Source: Paracoccaceae bacterium | GTDB lineage: Bacteria; Pseudomonadota; Alphaproteobacteria; Rhodobacterales; Rhodobacteraceae | Assembly (NCBI GenBank): GCA_018607905.1 | Contig: JABBAP010000038.1 | Span: 1-64,000, forward strand | Direction of reading: 5' to 3' | DNA length: 64,000 bases | In this document: in pieces, positions 9,703 to 19,156 of the stretch | Layout of the letters: every line of letters begins with the position of its first letter | Numbering within the stretch: the stretch's first letter is position 1 | Translations under genes and position numbers: made by a program | Notes under the pieces: model-generated | What the model was told of the DNA's origin: nothing | Database searches by the model: none | The model's input: only the letters and a program-made list of their open reading frames with translations

Positions 9703-11019
9703 ATGACAACGACCCGTTTTGCCCCATCGCCCACTGGATTTATTCACGTTGGGAACCTGCGCACGGCGCTTTTCAACTATCTAATCGCGCGCAAGGCAGG
9801 TGGGCAGTTTATTTTGCGTCTTGATGATACGGACCCTGAACGCAGCACCGAGGCCTATGCGGATGCGATTAAGGAAGATTTGGAATGGCTGGGTCTGACC
9901 TGGGATCGCGTCGAAAAACAGTCTGATCGGATTGAACGCTACAATGGTGCGGCGGATGAATTGCGTGAAAAGGCGCGGTTTTATGAGGCATTTGAAACGC
10001 CGGTCGAGCTGGATTTGAAGCGCAAGAAACAGCTGAACATGGGCAAACCGCCTGTGTATGATCGTTCGGCACTGGCGTTATCGGAAGACGAAAAGGCGGC
10101 GCTGCGGGCAGATCGCGCGGGGCATTGGCGGTTCAAGCTGGATTTGGAACGGATTGAATGGACGGACGGTATTTTGGGCGATTTGTCCATTGATGCGGCG
10201 TCGGTTTCAGACCCTGTTTTGATCCGTGGCGATGGGCAGTTTTTGTACACGCTGGCGTCGGTCTGTGACGATGTTGATTTCGGGATCACCCATGTTGTGC
10301 GCGGATCGGATCACGTGACAAACACGGCGACGCAAATTCAGATAATTCAGGCGTTGGGCGGCACAGTTCCGACATTTGCGCACCATTCCCTGCTGACAGG
10401 GCCGCAAGGCGAGGCGTTGTCAAAACGTCTGGGCACGTTGGCGCTGCGCGATTTACGCGAAGCCGGCATTGAGCCGATGGCGTTGTTGTCGATGATGGCG
10501 CGGCTCGGATCGTCTGATCCAATTGAATTGCGGTCTTCTATGGATGAGCTGGTTGAAGGGTTTGATCTTGCTGCCTTTGGCGCGGCCCCGACCAAGTTTG
10601 ATGTTGAGGATTTGAAACCGCTGACCGCCAAAACTGTGGCGGCGCTAAGTGTTGAGGACATGAGGGCGGCATTGGCCGATCTTGGCGTTCCTGCCGATAT
10701 CGCCCCTGCGTTTTGGGATGTGGCAAAAGAGAATGTTGCGACCCGCGTCGGGATCGCGGATTGGTGGGCGTTGTGCCGTGATGGTGCGGAGCCGCTGATT
10801 GATGCTGAAGACGCGGAGTTTGTCGCAACCGCTAAAGGGTTGTTGCCTGCCACGCCTTGGGATGGGGACACGTGGAAAGCCTGGACAGGTGCCGTGAAAG
10901 AGGCGACAGATCGCAAAGGACGCGGGTTGTTTATGCCGCTGCGCAAGGCGTTGACGGGCATGGAACATGGGCCTGATATGTCAAAACTGATGCCGCTGTT
11001 GCAGAAGATTAAGCTTTAA
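9703..11019 (+). CDS. gltX: Glutamyl-tRNA synthetase
   Basis: MTTTRFAPSPTGFIHVGNLRTALFNYL HIGH-type motif and LSKR (KMSKS-type) motif. Confidence 0.95.
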   Translation: MTTTRFAPSPTGFIHVGNLRTALFNYLIARKAGGQFILRLDDTDPERSTEAYADAIKEDLEWLGLTWDRVEKQSDRIERYNGAADELREKARFYEAFETPVELDLKRKKQLNMGKPPVYDRSALALSEDEKAALRADRAGHWRFKLDLERIEWTDGILGDLSIDAASVSDPVLIRGDGQFLYTLASVCDDVDFGITHVVRGSDHVTNTATQIQIIQALGGTVPTFAHHSLLTGPQGEALSKRLGTLALRDLREAGIEPMALLSMMARLGSSDPIELRSSMDELVEGFDLAAFGAAPTKFDVEDLKPLTAKTVAALSVEDMRAALADLGVPADIAPAFWDVAKENVATRVGIADWWALCRDGAEPLIDAEDAEFVATAKGLLPATPWDGDTWKAWTGAVKEATDRKGRGLFMPLRKALTGMEHGPDMSKLMPLLQKIKL

Positions 11020-11564
11020 GCGCTGGCAATAACCTGTGCGCCGACCATTGCGATGTGGTCGTCGGTGAGCTTGGTTTCCATGCTCGAAAGCATCTGCGCA
11101 CGGGGGTAAACCGGTGCGCTGCGATCATTCAAGATTGGGGTGTCCCAGCCCGAAGTGGAGCGAAAGAAATCGCGCACGCCGTCGGTTCCGTAGACGGTGT
11201 TGAACCCCTGAACCACACAATCGAGATAGCTGAGTAGGATTGGTTGGCCGCCACCAAGCGGGGCCATTGACGATGGCTTGGCTTGGAACATGGCCGTGCC
11301 TTCAAACCCTGATGCCTCTAGGATTAGGCGGTCGTAGGCGGCCTCGCGTTCATCAAGGGTGTCCCAGCCGATATCGCCGATATCTGCGACTAAACCCGCG
11401 ATGTGGGACAGCGGATCTGCTTTTACCGATAAAAACGCGATGTCGCGGCTGGAGGATTGCACCCAAGTGCGTCGCCAGCCCCGCAGAGTTGCGGGACGGG
11501 TGTTGGGGTAATCATGGGTGGCTGCGTTCACCAACGAGCCATAGCCGAAAAAGCTGTTTACCAT
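11016..11564 (-). CDS. Gamma-glutamylcyclotransferase family protein
   Basis: FFGYGSLVNAATH N-terminus and DEREAAYDRL typical of the GGCT-like fold. Confidence 0.75.
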   Translation of the reverse strand: MVNSFFGYGSLVNAATHDYPNTRPATLRGWRRTWVQSSSRDIAFLSVKADPLSHIAGLVADIGDIGWDTLDEREAAYDRLILEASGFEGTAMFQAKPSSMAPLGGGQPILLSYLDCVVQGFNTVYGTDGVRDFFRSTSGWDTPILNDRSAPVYPRAQMLSSMETKLTDDHIAMVGAQVIASA

Positions 11565-12292
11565 GAGATAGGGGGGCGACGGCCACGCGCCTTGCCTGCA
11601 TCAATTTGTGCGAGGGTCGTGGAAACCCGCGCGATGCGCTCGCTTGAAGGCGGGTGGGTGGCCAGAAGCGCAGAGGACCCGCTTGTGCGTTCGTAAATTT
11701 TCGCGCCAAGTTTCGGGTTATAGCCTGACCGATCGGTAATGTGGGCCGCGATTGTGTCGGCTTGCAGTTCGAATTTTTTGGAGTAGCTGCGCCCACCGAT
11801 GGAGCCGCCGATATCGACGCCAACTTGTGCATCACCCCCTGCAACAGCGACAAGCAAGCCGCCAATTACGGCCCCTACAAGCGCGTTGGCTTGGGATTTT
11901 TCGATGTGCTGCGCGATTTGGTGGCCCGCTTCGTGACCAAACACAAACGCCAGCTCGTCGTCGTTGTTAAAGCTGCGCAACATATTGATGTTAAACGAAA
12001 TAACAGGGCGGCCATCTCTGCCAAGGCTTTGGAATGCGTTTGGCGGTTGCTTCGGATCGTTGATCACATTGATCTGGAAATCACAAAATGTTTTGGGTTT
12101 ATTGGCGTGAAGCGAGCGGCAAACTTGCTCGACCAGAGGCTCCATGCGGCGGGACACGCGGCTGTAGGCGGCCAGACCAGACTCCGCGCTTCGAACGGCG
12201 GTAAATCCGGTGCGCGCTTTGCTGGCGGGCTCAGATGTTGGGGTACAGGCGGCCATCAGGCCTACGAGTGCTAGGGTAATCAGAATACGCAT
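11558..12292 (-). CDS. M48 family Zn metalloprotease lipoprotein
   Basis: HEAGH active site (FGHEAGHQIAQHIEKSQAN), ELQADTIAA, lipobox LMAAC. Confidence 0.9.
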   Translation of the reverse strand: MRILITLALVGLMAACTPTSEPASKARTGFTAVRSAESGLAAYSRVSRRMEPLVEQVCRSLHANKPKTFCDFQINVINDPKQPPNAFQSLGRDGRPVISFNINMLRSFNNDDELAFVFGHEAGHQIAQHIEKSQANALVGAVIGGLLVAVAGGDAQVGVDIGGSIGGRSYSKKFELQADTIAAHITDRSGYNPKLGAKIYERTSGSSALLATHPPSSERIARVSTTLAQIDAGKARGRRPPISW

Positions 12293-12406
12293 TAAATCCT
12301 CGGTTTTATATAGCTTGGTAGGGGGGTGCCCTGGTTAAACGCTCAAAGGTGTTTAGCGGCAATGACGAAGGCGATCAACAGGTGTGATGGGTGTTGGGTG
12401 GGAATT

Positions 12407-12456
12407 GATCTTTTCCGCCGAGCAATCGGTTTTTTTGCGCGGAAATGATCGCTCGG
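12407..12456. promoter_or_regulatory. Two overlapping, mutually exclusive inverted repeats upstream of the TRAP operon
   Basis: A: GATCTTTTCCGC(12407-12418)/GCGGAAATGATC(12439-12450), 11/12; B: CCGAGCAATC(12418-12427)/GATCGCTCGG(12447-12456), 9/10. Confidence 0.5.
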
Positions 12457-12562
12457 GCATTGTCCGTAGCGTCGGATTTTTTCTTAATTGGTAATCCGTG
12501 TAGAATTGAGTAGGCTTCGCCCACAGGCCCCGCTGTTGGGGCATAATTTCTGGGAGGAAATC

Positions 12563-13579
12563 ATGAAACTAGGTATGAAAACCCTTGTTATGACCGCTTT
12601 GGCGGCCAGCTTTGCCACGGAATCAATGGCAGAAGAGTGGAATGTATCCGTTTGGGGCAAGCGCCGCGCGTTTACAGAGCATGTTGAGAAATTGGCTGAA
12701 TTGGTGTCTGCAAAGACCAACGGCGAGTTCACGATGAACGTGTCTTATGGCGGTTTGTCCAAGAATAAAGAAAACTTGGATGGTATTTCCATCGGCGCGT
12801 TTGAAATGGCGCAGTTTTGTGCGGGCTATCACCGCGATAAAAACCGTGTTGTGACGGTTTTGGAATTGCCATTCTTGGGTGTTGAAAACCTCGCGCAAGA
12901 AGTTGCGGTTTCTAAGGCGGTTTATGCGCATCCAGCTGCTGCCGAGGAAATGGCGCAGTGGAATGCAAAGCTGGTGATGACCTCACCAATGCCGCAGTAC
13001 AATCTGGTTGGTACAGGCGAGCCGCGCGACACATTGGCGAAAATGGAAGGTATGCGCGTTCGTGCTACTGGTGGTTTGGGCAAAGCGTTTGCCGCTGTTG
13101 GCGGTGTTCCGACATCCGTGACAGCGACAGAAGCGTATCAAGCGATGGAAGGCAATCTGGTTGATACAGTTGCGTTCGCACAGCACGCGCATTTGGCGTA
13201 TGGCACGATCAATCGCGCTGACTGGTGGACCGCTAACTTGAACCCAGGCACAGTGAATTGCCCAGTGGTTGTGAACATCGACGCCTATGAAGGCTTGTCG
13301 GATGCGCACCGCGCCGCGTTTGACAGCTCCATTGATGAATCGCTTGATCACTATCTTGCCAACTATGGCGAGTTGCTGAAAAAGTGGGACGCTGTTTTGG
13401 AAGAAAAAGGCGTCGCAAAGGTTGAGCTGGCTGAAAGCGAAATCGCTGCATTCCGTGCCAAAGCTGCTGATCCGATCCGCGATGCATGGATCAAAGACAT
13501 GGAAGCCCAAGGCCTGCCAGGCCAAGAGCTGTATGATCTGGTTGTAAAGACGTTGGCTGAGGCCAAAGCGTCTAACTAA
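12563..13579 (+). CDS. dctP: TRAP transporter substrate-binding protein
   Basis: Signal peptide then DctP-like sequence (FTEHVEKLAELVSAKTNGEFTMNVSYGG); GGGAGGAA upstream; followed by DctQ and DctM. Confidence 0.92.
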   Translation: MKLGMKTLVMTALAASFATESMAEEWNVSVWGKRRAFTEHVEKLAELVSAKTNGEFTMNVSYGGLSKNKENLDGISIGAFEMAQFCAGYHRDKNRVVTVLELPFLGVENLAQEVAVSKAVYAHPAAAEEMAQWNAKLVMTSPMPQYNLVGTGEPRDTLAKMEGMRVRATGGLGKAFAAVGGVPTSVTATEAYQAMEGNLVDTVAFAQHAHLAYGTINRADWWTANLNPGTVNCPVVVNIDAYEGLSDAHRAAFDSSIDESLDHYLANYGELLKKWDAVLEEKGVAKVELAESEIAAFRAKAADPIRDAWIKDMEAQGLPGQELYDLVVKTLAEAKASN

Positions 13580-13640
13580 ACTAAATACTGGGTCGCCTTT
13601 CGGGGCGGCCCTTTTCAATTTCCGGGGGGGGGGAAATCGC

Positions 13641-14270
13641 ATGGCAGGCTCCGCAGCAGTTCTGGAAGATTCCAGTCTATTAAGTCGTTTGGATCGGATG
13701 TTATTGCCGATTGAACGGGTCTGCGCGTTGATCAGCGGCTTTGCCATTTTCTCGCTTATGTTTTTGGCCGCAATATCTGTGTTTGGGCGCAAGTTTTTTG
13801 CCAGCCCGCTGGCGGGTTACGTCGATTTTATCGAAGTGGCGATGCCGATCATCGCCATTATGGGTATTTCTTATGTGCAACGTGACGGGACACATATTCG
13901 TATGGATATGCTGGTGTCTGCGCTGCGTGGGCGGATGCTGTGGCTGTTCGAATTGGTGTCGGTTTTGTTGATGTTGGTGTTGATGGGGTTTCTGACATGG
14001 GGCGCTTGGGAGCATTTTGATCGTGCGTTTGATTGTGCGCGGCCCCTATGTTCGAGCGACAGTACCACCGATATTTACATTCCTTGGTGGCCGAGCAAAT
14101 TGGTTGTTCCCATTGCGTTTGGCGTGCTGGTGGCGCGCTTGCTGTTGCAGGCGGCAGGGTACGGACGGGCGTTCATTTACGGGTTGGAAAACCCCGTGGC
14201 GGTGCCGTTGAATTTATCCGTGGCAGAACAAGCCGCCATTGAAGCCGCCGCCGTGCAGGGAGACGACTGA
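13641..14270 (+). CDS. dctQ: TRAP transporter small permease subunit
   Basis: 209 aa, 4 TM segments, next to DctP and DctM. Confidence 0.9.
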   Translation: MAGSAAVLEDSSLLSRLDRMLLPIERVCALISGFAIFSLMFLAAISVFGRKFFASPLAGYVDFIEVAMPIIAIMGISYVQRDGTHIRMDMLVSALRGRMLWLFELVSVLLMLVLMGFLTWGAWEHFDRAFDCARPLCSSDSTTDIYIPWWPSKLVVPIAFGVLVARLLLQAAGYGRAFIYGLENPVAVPLNLSVAEQAAIEAAAVQGDD

Positions 14271-15700
14271 TGGAACCGATTACAATTGGTTTGTGGGTGT
14301 CCGCAGGGATGCTCGCGATGGTTTTGCTGGGTATGCGGGTTGCATTTGCGGCGGGTTTGGCGGGGTTCATCGGGATATTCTGGTTCTTTTGGGACAAGTT
14401 CGATTATGCCGCTGACAAGATCATTTACTGGAATGAACGGCGCGAAGTTTGGGATGGTGCGCTGGGCCGTGCGATGCAAATTGCGGGCTCTGTTCCCCAA
14501 TCAAAGGTTAGCGCAAATGTTCTGAGCCTGATCCCCGTGTTCATTTTGATCGGCTATCTGGCCTATCACGCCAAGATGACAACGGCGCTGTTTGAGGCGT
14601 GCAAACGCTGGGTTGGTTGGGTTCCAGGTGGCCTTGCGGTTTCGACAGTATTCGCGACCGCGGGTTTTGCGGCGGTGTCTGGTGCATCCGTTGCAACGGC
14701 GGCGGTTTTTGCGCGGATCGCAATCCCAGAGATGCTCAAGGTTGGGTACAACAAACAGTTCGCGGCGGGTGTTGTGGCGGCGGGTGGCACGCTTGCCTCG
14801 CTTATTCCGCCCTCTGCTATTTTGGTGATTTACGCGATTATCGTGGAACAAAACGTCGGCACTTTGTTGTTGGCTGGCTTTGTGCCGGGCGCATTTTCTG
14901 CGATTGTTTACGCGGGCATTATAATTGGTATGGCTGTGGTGTTTAAAACGGTTGGCCCGCCCGTGGGCGGATACAGTTGGAAGCAGCGGTTTGAAAGCCT
15001 GCCCCCTGCGCTGCCGATTGTAGCCGTTGTCGTGATCCTGATTTTCTTTGTCTACAATCCGTTTGGCGATGCCTGGGGCACCCCGACGGAGGGCGGCGCG
15101 ATTGGCGCGTTGATCGTGTTCTTGATGGCGATGTACAAGGGGATGAAGTGGAAGCAGCTGAAAGAGGCGCTGCTGGAAACGGCTAAGCTGACGGTGATGA
15201 TTTTCACGATCATTTGGGGTGTTTTGATCTACGTGCGCTTCCTTGGATTTGCGAAACTTCCTGATGCGTTTTCCGATTGGATTACCTCGTTGGATATGTC
15301 GCCGATGCTGATCCTGATTTGTATCCTGCTGGCCTATGCGGTGCTTGGCATGTTCATGGATGCGATTGGGATGCTGTTGCTGACGCTGCCAATCACGTAC
15401 CCCGCAGTAATGGCGCTGAATGGCGGCGAGAGCGTGCTGGCAGCTGACAGTGCCTTTGGCATGTCGGGGACGATGTGTGGCATCTGGTTCGGGATTTTGG
15501 TGGTGAAAATGGCGGAGTTTTGTTTGATTACGCCGCCCATCGGGCTGAACTGTTTTGTGGTTGCGGGCGTACGCGATGATTTGACGGTGCAAGACGTGTT
15601 CAAAGGCGTGACACCGTTCTTTATCGCGGATGGCATCACGATTGGCTTGCTGGTGGCATTCCCAGCGATTGTGCTGTGGTTGCCGTCACTGGCAACTTAA
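14270..15700 (+). CDS. dctM: TRAP transporter large permease subunit
   Basis: 476 aa, multi-TM, GASVATAAVFARIAIPEM and LIPPSAILVIYAI motifs. Confidence 0.93.
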   Translation: MEPITIGLWVSAGMLAMVLLGMRVAFAAGLAGFIGIFWFFWDKFDYAADKIIYWNERREVWDGALGRAMQIAGSVPQSKVSANVLSLIPVFILIGYLAYHAKMTTALFEACKRWVGWVPGGLAVSTVFATAGFAAVSGASVATAAVFARIAIPEMLKVGYNKQFAAGVVAAGGTLASLIPPSAILVIYAIIVEQNVGTLLLAGFVPGAFSAIVYAGIIIGMAVVFKTVGPPVGGYSWKQRFESLPPALPIVAVVVILIFFVYNPFGDAWGTPTEGGAIGALIVFLMAMYKGMKWKQLKEALLETAKLTVMIFTIIWGVLIYVRFLGFAKLPDAFSDWITSLDMSPMLILICILLAYAVLGMFMDAIGMLLLTLPITYPAVMALNGGESVLAADSAFGMSGTMCGIWFGILVVKMAEFCLITPPIGLNCFVVAGVRDDLTVQDVFKGVTPFFIADGITIGLLVAFPAIVLWLPSLAT

Positions 15701-15949
15701 AGGGGTGCGCTGGGTAGTGGGTGTCTGCTTTGAGAGCCATAACCGAAGTCTTACTGCGCAACGAAGCGCGGTTTCACGGAGCGCATGATATTGCCCTGAG
15801 TTTGCGGCCCAAAGTTGCTTCTCGAGATTAAACTAACTGCTGCAATGTGGTTCCTGCAGTGTGGGCAGGGAGCTGCCGCTCTGTCGAAACGTGAGACCTA
15901 ATATTGATCGCTGATACCAATTCGCGGCAAGGGAGTTTTGTCCGAATGG

Positions 15950-16111
15950 ATGGACATACTTCCAACCTTGAAAATGTTACTCGCTTATTTTCTAGGGCCT
16001 ATCTTAATTCTTCTTACGGTAAGAAAAATCGTGATCGAGTATCGGGAAACCATAAAAATATTAGCAGCATTGATGTTTGAAATTTTGTTATGTTATAAAG
16101 TAATAAATTAG
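15950..16111 (+). CDS. Candidate 53-aa two-TM small protein upstream of zur (may be a chance ORF)
   Basis: MDILPTLKMLLAYFLGPILILLTVRKIVIEYRETIKILAALMFEILLCYKVIN; in-frame TTG at 15938; stop 10 bp before the zur ATG; AT-rich. Confidence 0.25.
   Translation: MDILPTLKMLLAYFLGPILILLTVRKIVIEYRETIKILAALMFEILLCYKVIN
16085..16106. promoter_or_regulatory. Candidate Zur box
   Basis: Imperfect palindrome TTGTTATG-TTATAA-AGTAATAA just upstream of the Zur-like CDS. Confidence 0.4.
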
Positions 16112-16121
16112 GAATACACGC

Positions 16122-16508
16122 ATGCGTAAACGAAACACGGATCGGCAAAGTGAAATTATGGGCCTGTTACTGGCCAACGGAAAGCCGATGTCAGCTTATC
16201 AAATTTTGACGGCTCTTCAGGCAAGTGAACCTGAAATCGCACCCCCAACGGTGTATCGAACGCTAAGTGCGCTGACAGATCAGGGTCGCGCACATCGGTT
16301 GGAATCAGCAAAGGCTTTTGTGCCATGTACTTGTGATCACGCTGACAGTGTTTCTGTTTTGGCAATTTGCGCAGATTGCGGTTCGGTGGATGAACATGAC
16401 GGCGGTAAAGTTGCTGCAAAGCTTACGCCACTTGTGGCTGCGTCTGGGTTCAAACCTAAACGCCATGTGGTCGAAATACACGGACTTTGCCGAAGCTGTG
16501 GCGCATAA
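16122..16508 (+). CDS. zur: Fur-family regulator, Zur-like
   Basis: APPTVYRTLSALTDQGRAHRLE winged helix; CADCG and CRSCGA Cys pairs; adjacent zinc-uptake genes. Confidence 0.85.
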   Translation: MRKRNTDRQSEIMGLLLANGKPMSAYQILTALQASEPEIAPPTVYRTLSALTDQGRAHRLESAKAFVPCTCDHADSVSVLAICADCGSVDEHDGGKVAAKLTPLVAASGFKPKRHVVEIHGLCRSCGA

Positions 16509-16542
16509 TTCTTCTCTCATTAACTAGATTAAGGATCAAACA

Positions 16543-17187
16543 ATGAAATGTATTCTACCTGTCGCGCTCGTTCTGTCTTCCACGGCTGCATTTGGCGAAG
16601 AAACCCGCCAGTTGGATGCCCATGAACATGGTGTGGGCACTTTAAACATCGCGCTTGAAGGTAACACGGTTGCGATGGAGTTTCTCGCACCAGGCGCAGA
16701 TATTGTCGGGTTTGAGTATGCTGCTCAATCTGCAGAGGATCGCACGGCTGTCGAAAATGCGGTCGCCACTTTGGCGCGTCCTGCAGATCTTTTTGTTTTG
16801 CCCAAAGGCGCGGAATGTACTGTCACGCAAGCCAGCGCAGCACTGGAAAGCGAAGAAGAGCACGACGCGCATGATGACCATGCAAAGCATGAAGATGACC
16901 ACGAAGATCATGCCGAAGATAAACATGATGATGAGCACGAAGAGCACGCCAAACACGATGACGATGACCATTACGAACATGCGGAAGAGGCAGGCCACAC
17001 GGAGTTTCATGCCGAGTATCAACTGACCTGCGCAAAACCGGATGCGATTACTGAGATCACATTCGCCTATTTTGACGTGTTCAAAAATGCACTTGAGGTA
17101 GAGGTGCAGATCGCCACCGCATCAGGGGCTAAGGCGTTCGAAGTTGAACGCGATGCGCCCGTTCTTGATCTGCGTGGATTGTATTAA
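16543..17187 (+). CDS. DUF2796 / ZrgA-like zinc-binding periplasmic protein
   Basis: RQLDAHEHGVGTLNIALEG start motif; His/Asp/Glu-rich metal-binding stretch. Confidence 0.88.
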   Translation: MKCILPVALVLSSTAAFGEETRQLDAHEHGVGTLNIALEGNTVAMEFLAPGADIVGFEYAAQSAEDRTAVENAVATLARPADLFVLPKGAECTVTQASAALESEEEHDAHDDHAKHEDDHEDHAEDKHDDEHEEHAKHDDDDHYEHAEEAGHTEFHAEYQLTCAKPDAITEITFAYFDVFKNALEVEVQIATASGAKAFEVERDAPVLDLRGLY

Positions 17188-17189
17188 AA

Positions 17190-17891
17190 GTGACGGCACC
17201 TGACCCAATCCTTCAACTGGGAAAGGTTCGCTTCCGCTGGTCGGGGCGCGCAGGGTTTTCCGTGGCTGTGGATCAATTCACAGTGAAACCGCAGGAAAAA
17301 GTTCTGCTGCTTGGTGAAAGCGGATCGGGAAAATCCACGCTTTTGTCGCTGATTTGCGGCACAGTTTTGGCGCAAGAAGGAACTGTAAATGTGGCTGGCA
17401 CCAATCTGGCAACCCTGAGCGGGGGGCAAAGGGATCGCTTTCGTGCGGAGACCATTGGTGTTATTTTTCAGCAATTCAACCTGCTGCCTTTTGGCTCTGT
17501 CACCGACAATATCCTGCTGCCCCTTCAGTTCGCACCACAGCGACGCAAACGCGTCGACGCCCCAAATGAGGAGGCCAAACGCCTGTGTGAACAACTTGGG
17601 CTACCGTCCAGTTTGCTGACAGAACGGGCTGCAACGCTGAGCGTCGGGCAACAACAACGTGTAGCCGTGGCGCGTGCTTTGATTGGGGATCCGCCGCTTA
17701 TTTTGGCGGATGAACCCACGTCTTCGCTTGATGCGGGCAGTCAGGCCAATTTCCTTGATCTGATGTTCAAACAGGTGGATGCCAATGGCGTAGCTGTCAT
17801 GATGGTCAGCCATGATCCACGATTGGCAGACCGCTTTGATCGCGTCATCGAAATGAAAGACATCGCCCGATCCGAAAGGGAACCCGCATGA
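17190..17891 (+). CDS. ABC transporter ATP-binding protein (LolD/MacB-like)
   Basis: Walker A GESGSGKSTLL, LSVGQQQRVAVARALI, ILADEPTSSLD. Confidence 0.93.
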   Translation: MTAPDPILQLGKVRFRWSGRAGFSVAVDQFTVKPQEKVLLLGESGSGKSTLLSLICGTVLAQEGTVNVAGTNLATLSGGQRDRFRAETIGVIFQQFNLLPFGSVTDNILLPLQFAPQRRKRVDAPNEEAKRLCEQLGLPSSLLTERAATLSVGQQQRVAVARALIGDPPLILADEPTSSLDAGSQANFLDLMFKQVDANGVAVMMVSHDPRLADRFDRVIEMKDIARSEREPA

Positions 17892-19138
17892 TCCTGCGTC
17901 TGTCCTTTGCCTCGCTGATGGCGCGGGCGTTGACGGTCAGCATGACCATCCTCGCCATCGCTCTTTCTGTGGCGCTCTATCTGGGGGTTGAGAAAATCCG
18001 CACGGGCGCAAAGGCCAGCTTTGCTGACACGATTTCAGGGACGGATCTGATCGTTGGTGCGCGATCAGGTTCGGTGCAACTGCTGCTGTATTCTGTATTC
18101 CGCATCGGCAATGCCACCAACAACGTGACTTGGCAAAGCTACCAAGGCATCGCCGCACGCAAGGACGTGGATTGGATTGTTCCCATTTCGCTCGGCGATA
18201 GTCATCGACAATTTCGCGTTATGGGGACGAGTCCTGCGTTTTTTGAACATTACAAATACCGCCAGGGACGCTCGCTTGCGTTTGAGCAAGGCGAACCCCT
18301 GTCAGACCTGTTTGACACGGTGATCGGTGCGGACGTGGCCAAAACGCTGGGCTATTCGGTCGGTGATCCGATTGTGGTCGCGCACGGGCTTGCGTCATTT
18401 GCCGAACATAAGGATCAACCGTTTCGCGTTTCGGGCATTCTGGAAAAAACGGGAACGCCTGTGGATCGCACGGTGATTGTCAGCCTTGAGGGGATCGAAG
18501 CCATTCATGTGGATTGGCAAAGCGGTGCGCAGAAACCTGGTGATCCCACGCCTGTGGAAAAAGTGCGCCAAATGGATTTGAAGCCCAAGGCCATCACGGC
18601 TGCACTTGTTGGCGTATCAAGCCCGCTCAAGACCTTTAGCTTGCAACGCGCCATTAACGAATACGCACAAGAGCCGCTTCTTGCGATCTTGCCGGGCGTT
18701 GCTTTGCAAGAGTTGTGGGGGATCGTTGGGATTGCAGAAACCGCGCTGCTGGCTGTATCAGTCATGGTCATCGTTACTGCGCTGATCGGCATGATGGCCA
18801 CGATCTTTTCGAGCCTGAATGAACGCCGCCGCGAAATGGCCATTTACCGTGCAATGGGGGCCAAACCGTCGACCATTTTTGGGCTGTTGATCTTAGAGGC
18901 CATCCTTATGGGGGCCATTGGCGCTGTTCTGGGCTTGCTGTTCCTTTATATCGGTTTGTTTGTGTCCCAACCGATACTCGACGCGGCCTTTGGCTTGTGG
19001 GTGCCGATTGATGCTCCGAGCCTGCGTGAGGCGATTGTTTTGGTGGCGGTTATTGCCGCTAGCGCAATTGTGAGCTTGGTTCCGGCACTGCGTGCCTATC
19101 AACTGTCGCTTGCGGATGGTATGACGGTGAAAACGTAA
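17888..19138 (+). CDS. ABC transporter permease, FtsX/MacB type
   Basis: 416 aa; C-terminal FtsX-like region FSSLNERRREMAIYRAMGAKPSTIFGLLILEA. Confidence 0.9.
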   Translation: MILRLSFASLMARALTVSMTILAIALSVALYLGVEKIRTGAKASFADTISGTDLIVGARSGSVQLLLYSVFRIGNATNNVTWQSYQGIAARKDVDWIVPISLGDSHRQFRVMGTSPAFFEHYKYRQGRSLAFEQGEPLSDLFDTVIGADVAKTLGYSVGDPIVVAHGLASFAEHKDQPFRVSGILEKTGTPVDRTVIVSLEGIEAIHVDWQSGAQKPGDPTPVEKVRQMDLKPKAITAALVGVSSPLKTFSLQRAINEYAQEPLLAILPGVALQELWGIVGIAETALLAVSVMVIVTALIGMMATIFSSLNERRREMAIYRAMGAKPSTIFGLLILEAILMGAIGAVLGLLFLYIGLFVSQPILDAAFGLWVPIDAPSLREAIVLVAVIAASAIVSLVPALRAYQLSLADGMTVKT

Positions 19139-19156
19139 TATGGAAAAGGCCGCGCA

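Noticed and set aside
12983-13792. 269-aa minus-strand ORF antisense to dctP/dctQ
   Set aside because: Overlaps two confident genes and has no start context.
14501-15592. 363-aa minus-strand ORF antisense to dctM
   Set aside because: Overlaps a conserved membrane permease gene; composition is a codon-bias artefact (His/Gln/Arg-rich), no RBS or domain.
15720-15935. Gene remnant between the TRAP operon and the zur region
   Set aside because: No intact ORF or recognisable protein similarity; cannot be supported from sequence alone.
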